Both the position numbers and the translations under genes were made by a program. The notes under the pieces were generated by a model. It searched no databases and had not been told where the DNA came from. It worked only from the letters and a program-made list of their open reading frames with translations. A DNA stretch of 16,348 nucleotides. Origin: Pseudomonadota bacterium. GTDB taxonomy: Bacteria > Desulfobacterota > BSN033 > WVXP01 > G020346125. This document shows positions 14,139-16,348 of the stretch, one piece after another; position 1 is the first letter of the stretch; every line of letters starts with the position of its first letter. The stretch spans positions 1 to 16,348 of the forward strand of contig JAUWDQ010000024.1 of the NCBI GenBank assembly GCA_030608745.1, written 5' to 3'.

Positions 14139-15044
14139 ATGCCATATGTGGTTCGCTATATCGAATTGCATGAAAAGGGGGAACTGACGAGGAGGATTGA
14201 CTCCCTCAACGAAATTCTCCCCGAATGTAGCCTCTGTCCGCGGCGTTGCGGAGTCAACCGAATCCAGGGGGAGTTGGGCTATTGTAAGGCGGGAAGTGAA
14301 TTGATGGTCTCAAGCGTATCTCCCCATTTCGGTGAGGAGGCCCCCTTGGTGGGATATCGCGGCTCGGGAACCATCTTTCTCACCCACTGCAATCTCCGCT
14401 GCGTCTTCTGCCAGAATGATGACATTAGCCACGGGGGCAGGGGAGAGAAGGCATCCCTCTCCCAAATGGCGAGCTACATGATAAGGCTCAAAGAATTGGG
14501 ATGCCACAACATCAATTTCGTCACTCCTACCCACTACACGCCCCAAATCGTGGCTTCCCTTCCCGAGGCCATCGGGCTCGGTCTGAACCTTCCCCTGGTT
14601 TACAATTGCTCTGGATACGAATCCCTCGAGGTGATCAAGCTTCTGGATGGGATTATCGACATCTATATGCCCGATGCCAAGTACGCAGGAGAAGAACCGG
14701 CGAGACGATTCTCCAATGCCCCGGACTACCCCCACGTCTTGAGGGAAGTACTCAAGGAGATGCACCGTCAGGTGGGGGATCTCCAAATGGACCAAAACGG
14801 AATCGCCCAAAGGGGCCTCTTAATCAGACACCTGGTTATGCCCGAGGATTTGGCCGGCACCGAGGACCTGATGAAGTTCATCGTGGGGGAAATTTCCCGG
14901 GACTCTTACGTCAACATCATGCAACAGTATCGCCCCCAACACAAGAGCTTCGATTACCCCGAACTCCGCCGGCGTATCACACACGGGGAGTATTTGGATG
15001 CCGTTAAGGCCGCAAGGCGCTTCGGCCTCCACAGGGGTTTTTGA
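14139..15044 (+). CDS. PflX-like radical SAM protein (COG1313 type)
   Basis: 301 residues. Residues 30-49 hold an N-terminal Cys group (C30-x2-C33-x3-C37, then C49: CSLCPRRCGVNR, LGYCKAG) followed by HFGEEAPLVGYRGSGTIFLTHCNLRCVFC, with the radical SAM cluster at C84-x3-C88-x2-C91. This is the pattern of PflX proteins, uncharacterised relatives of pyruvate formate-lyase activase. Later parts include NFVTPTHYTPQI and YMPDAKY. The activation target, if any, is not encoded in the window. The ATG at 14139 has GGAG seven bases upstream. The next gene begins at the base after its stop, so the two are probably cotranslated. Confidence 0.88.
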   Translation: MPYVVRYIELHEKGELTRRIDSLNEILPECSLCPRRCGVNRIQGELGYCKAGSELMVSSVSPHFGEEAPLVGYRGSGTIFLTHCNLRCVFCQNDDISHGGRGEKASLSQMASYMIRLKELGCHNINFVTPTHYTPQIVASLPEAIGLGLNLPLVYNCSGYESLEVIKLLDGIIDIYMPDAKYAGEEPARRFSNAPDYPHVLREVLKEMHRQVGDLQMDQNGIAQRGLLIRHLVMPEDLAGTEDLMKFIVGEISRDSYVNIMQQYRPQHKSFDYPELRRRITHGEYLDAVKAARRFGLHRGF

Positions 15045-15935
15045 TTGAAAACCGAGGAACTTTGGCAAGAGGTTAAAAGGCTGGGGAGGGAACTCGAGGC
15101 CCTTCGCCACGAGCTCATGGCCCTCCGGAAAAATCTACCAGCCGACATCCCCATAAAAAATGTCCTCAAGGAGAGAGGGCTTAAGGTCTTCCGGCAAAAT
15201 CCCGCCGAAAAACTGCTTCTCCCCTCGGAAATCTCCGCCGGGATGAAAACCCGCTTCTACGAATTGTTGAAACGGTACTCATTCAGGCTCTTCCTGAGGG
15301 ACATGACGAAGAAAGGCGAGGGCTTCCGAATCGGGGATTTGGTACGGTACGTCTCTCCGGAAGTCGCCGGCCAATATGTCCAGTTTCTGTTGTCGGCCGG
15401 CAGCATAGAAGAAAAAGGCAAAGGAGCATTCAGGATTCGAAACAGCTCCGTTGTCAGCTTCGGGCCCACCCTCGAATGGTTCGTGGCCGAGATGTTTAAG
15501 AGGGAGTTTGCCTCTCCGGCGATATACGGGGTTCATTTTAAGAACACCAAGTCGGGGGGAGACTTCGACGTCATCGCCAGGTGGGGGAGAAGGTTGGTCT
15601 ATGTGGAGGTAAAGTCCTCCCCCCCCAAGGGAATCGAGCTCAATGAGGTCAGCGCCTTCTTTTCCCGCACTGATGATCTGATCCCGGATATAGCACTATT
15701 CTTTAACGATACCCAGTTGAGGATGAAGGACAAACTCGTAGCCCTCTTTCAGGAGGAGCTTGAGAAGCGTTACGGGCCCGAGGCCGATCAAACCCATCCC
15801 GTGATGAGGCTTGTCGACGAGCTCTTTCACATCCATCACCGTATCTTTATCGTCAACAGCAGGAAGGATGTGGTCCTCAACTTCGGAACATGTCTGAATC
15901 ATTTCCTTCGAGAGAGAGAGTATAGAGATCTCTGA
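15045..15935 (+). CDS. PD-(D/E)XK nuclease-like protein with coiled coil
   Basis: 296 residues from a TTG immediately following the stop of the radical SAM gene; AGGGGT a few bases earlier could serve as ribosome site. An alternative ATG at 15117 would cut off the coiled coil. Residues 1-30 are heptad-like (EELWQEVKRLGRELEALRHE in abbreviated form). Residues of about 92-132 look like a winged helix (FRIGDLVRYVSPEVAGQYVQ, then a basic wing). Residues 140-195 carry the nuclease signature: E144 in LEWFVAEMF, D173 and D175 in GGDFDVIA, then E188-x-K190 in VYVEVKSS. That is a complete D...ExK site of the restriction endonuclease-like fold. Partner and substrate are unknown. The coupling to a PflX-like gene is unexplained. 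Confidence 0.75.
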   Translation: MKTEELWQEVKRLGRELEALRHELMALRKNLPADIPIKNVLKERGLKVFRQNPAEKLLLPSEISAGMKTRFYELLKRYSFRLFLRDMTKKGEGFRIGDLVRYVSPEVAGQYVQFLLSAGSIEEKGKGAFRIRNSSVVSFGPTLEWFVAEMFKREFASPAIYGVHFKNTKSGGDFDVIARWGRRLVYVEVKSSPPKGIELNEVSAFFSRTDDLIPDIALFFNDTQLRMKDKLVALFQEELEKRYGPEADQTHPVMRLVDELFHIHHRIFIVNSRKDVVLNFGTCLNHFLREREYRDL

Positions 15936-16242
15936 AAAAGGAGCTCTGAGCGCGAATTAAGATTTTTTCGTAACCATTCTCAGTGAAGTGAAACGGCCGC
16001 AAACCCAATGTTTGAGCCTGAAAGGCGAGTTTTGGGTTTGCAGTGAAGCGAACTTTAGAATGGTCGAAAAAATATTTTGAGCAGCGAAGAGCGAGTTTTT
16101 TAGAGGTTTCATATAGGCCAAGAAGACCTCAAATCCAAGAAGAGTCCTCGATTGTCTCCCGGCCCATCACCTCATCCAATGGTGCAGGAAAGCCTGAATA
16201 CATCCCTACCATGAGCACTGCTATATGTGACCACATAAATAA
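15936..16242. other. Intergenic region with nested inverted repeat
   Basis: No gene is supported. The first part holds the nested inverted repeat at 15963-16072, possibly the terminator of the upstream operon. From 16073 to 16242 I see only a further GCAGCGAAGAGCGAG motif similar to the repeat's bulges and otherwise plain sequence. Confidence 0.5.
15963..16072. repeat. Large nested inverted repeat
   Basis: Three stems lie inside one another. The outer is TTTTTTCGTAACCATTCT (15963-15980) with AGAATGGTCGAAAAAA (16057-16072), with a two-base bulge. The middle is GCAAACCCA (15999-16007) with TGGGTTTGC (16033-16041). The innermost is GCC-TGAAA-GGC (16016-16026). The asymmetric linkers contain the related motifs AGTGAAGTGAA and AGTGAAGCGAA in direct orientation. 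The A/T runs at both outer ends would let it act as a bidirectional terminator. Confidence 0.75.
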
Positions 16243-16330
16243 TTGACGGCTTCGTAAAAAGTCCAACTTCTGCGTTGCGCTGCATCCCCTGCCCTGTTAA
16301 ATTGAAGACAGCCATATCAAGAGATATGGG
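16243..16330 (+). repeat. Interspersed repeat arm, right copy
   Basis: Inverted partner of bases 1-88, starting TTGACGGCTTCGTAAAAAGTC and ending with the hairpin CCATATC-AAGA-GATATGG, 18 bases before the window ends. Confidence 0.85.
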
Positions 16331-16348
16331 ATATAGGAGCTGCTTGAA

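Noticed and set aside
16043..16246. Open frame of 67 codons near the right end
   Set aside because: It starts inside the nested inverted repeat and ends inside the terminal repeat, with no ribosome site or domain.

Overview
This window looks like a fragment of a strictly anaerobic Deltaproteobacterium-like organism (Desulfobacterota, syntroph or sulfate-reducer grade), probably from a metagenome. The placement is inference. It rests on a selenocysteine-containing SelD, a U32/cobalamin-type radical SAM pair, a PflX-like radical SAM protein, a GEMM-I (cyclic di-GMP type) riboswitch, and interspersed repeats with GACGGCTTCGTAAAAAGTC termini. The first 88 bases and bases 16243-16330 are near-identical inverted copies of one repeat, so the window is probably a whole contig whose assembly stopped in repeats.

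Layout. 1-88: repeat arm. 253-1332: membrane-anchored zinc-ribbon/DUF3426 protein, then a stretch with no convincing gene. 2063-4846: a likely two-gene operon of a U32-family Fe-S protein and a cobalamin-binding-type radical SAM enzyme, preceded by a perfect 10-bp inverted repeat. 4971-9733: a complete five-gene branched-chain/amide-type ABC importer (livJ-livH-livM-livG-livF), mostly overlapping and translationally coupled. The importer lies between two direct repeats of about 173 bp (4784-4956 and 9732-9904, 86% identical, ungapped). The right copy is the 3' end of an intact antisense gene (9737-10114, PH-like small protein). The left copy is a decayed fragment of a paralogue that overlaps the end of the radical SAM gene.

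10180-10335: a MITE-like repeat with terminal inverted repeats. 10389-11764: an insertion sequence of the ISNCY/IS1202 type with TGT...ACA ends and an 18-bp target duplication; its transposase is frameshifted. The IS landed directly upstream of a plausible promoter for selD (11871-12917). SelD has an in-frame UGA codon at 11919-11921 followed by a perfect 8-bp SECIS-like hairpin, so the gene starts 126 bases upstream of where a naive ORF caller would place it.

13240-13383: a GEMM-I riboswitch overlapping an intrinsic terminator, in front of a membrane-anchored lytic transglycosylase (13406-14038). 14139-15935: a PflX-like radical SAM protein directly abutting a PD-(D/E)XK nuclease-like protein with a coiled coil and probable winged helix. 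15963-16072: a large nested inverted repeat, then unannotated sequence up to the terminal repeat arm.

How it fits together. The importer is self-contained. SelD supplies selenophosphate for Sec and is itself a selenoprotein. The riboswitch ties a cell-wall lytic enzyme to a cyclic dinucleotide signal. The U32/radical SAM pair and the radical SAM/nuclease pair are the least understood units. No tRNA, rRNA or CRISPR array was recognised.
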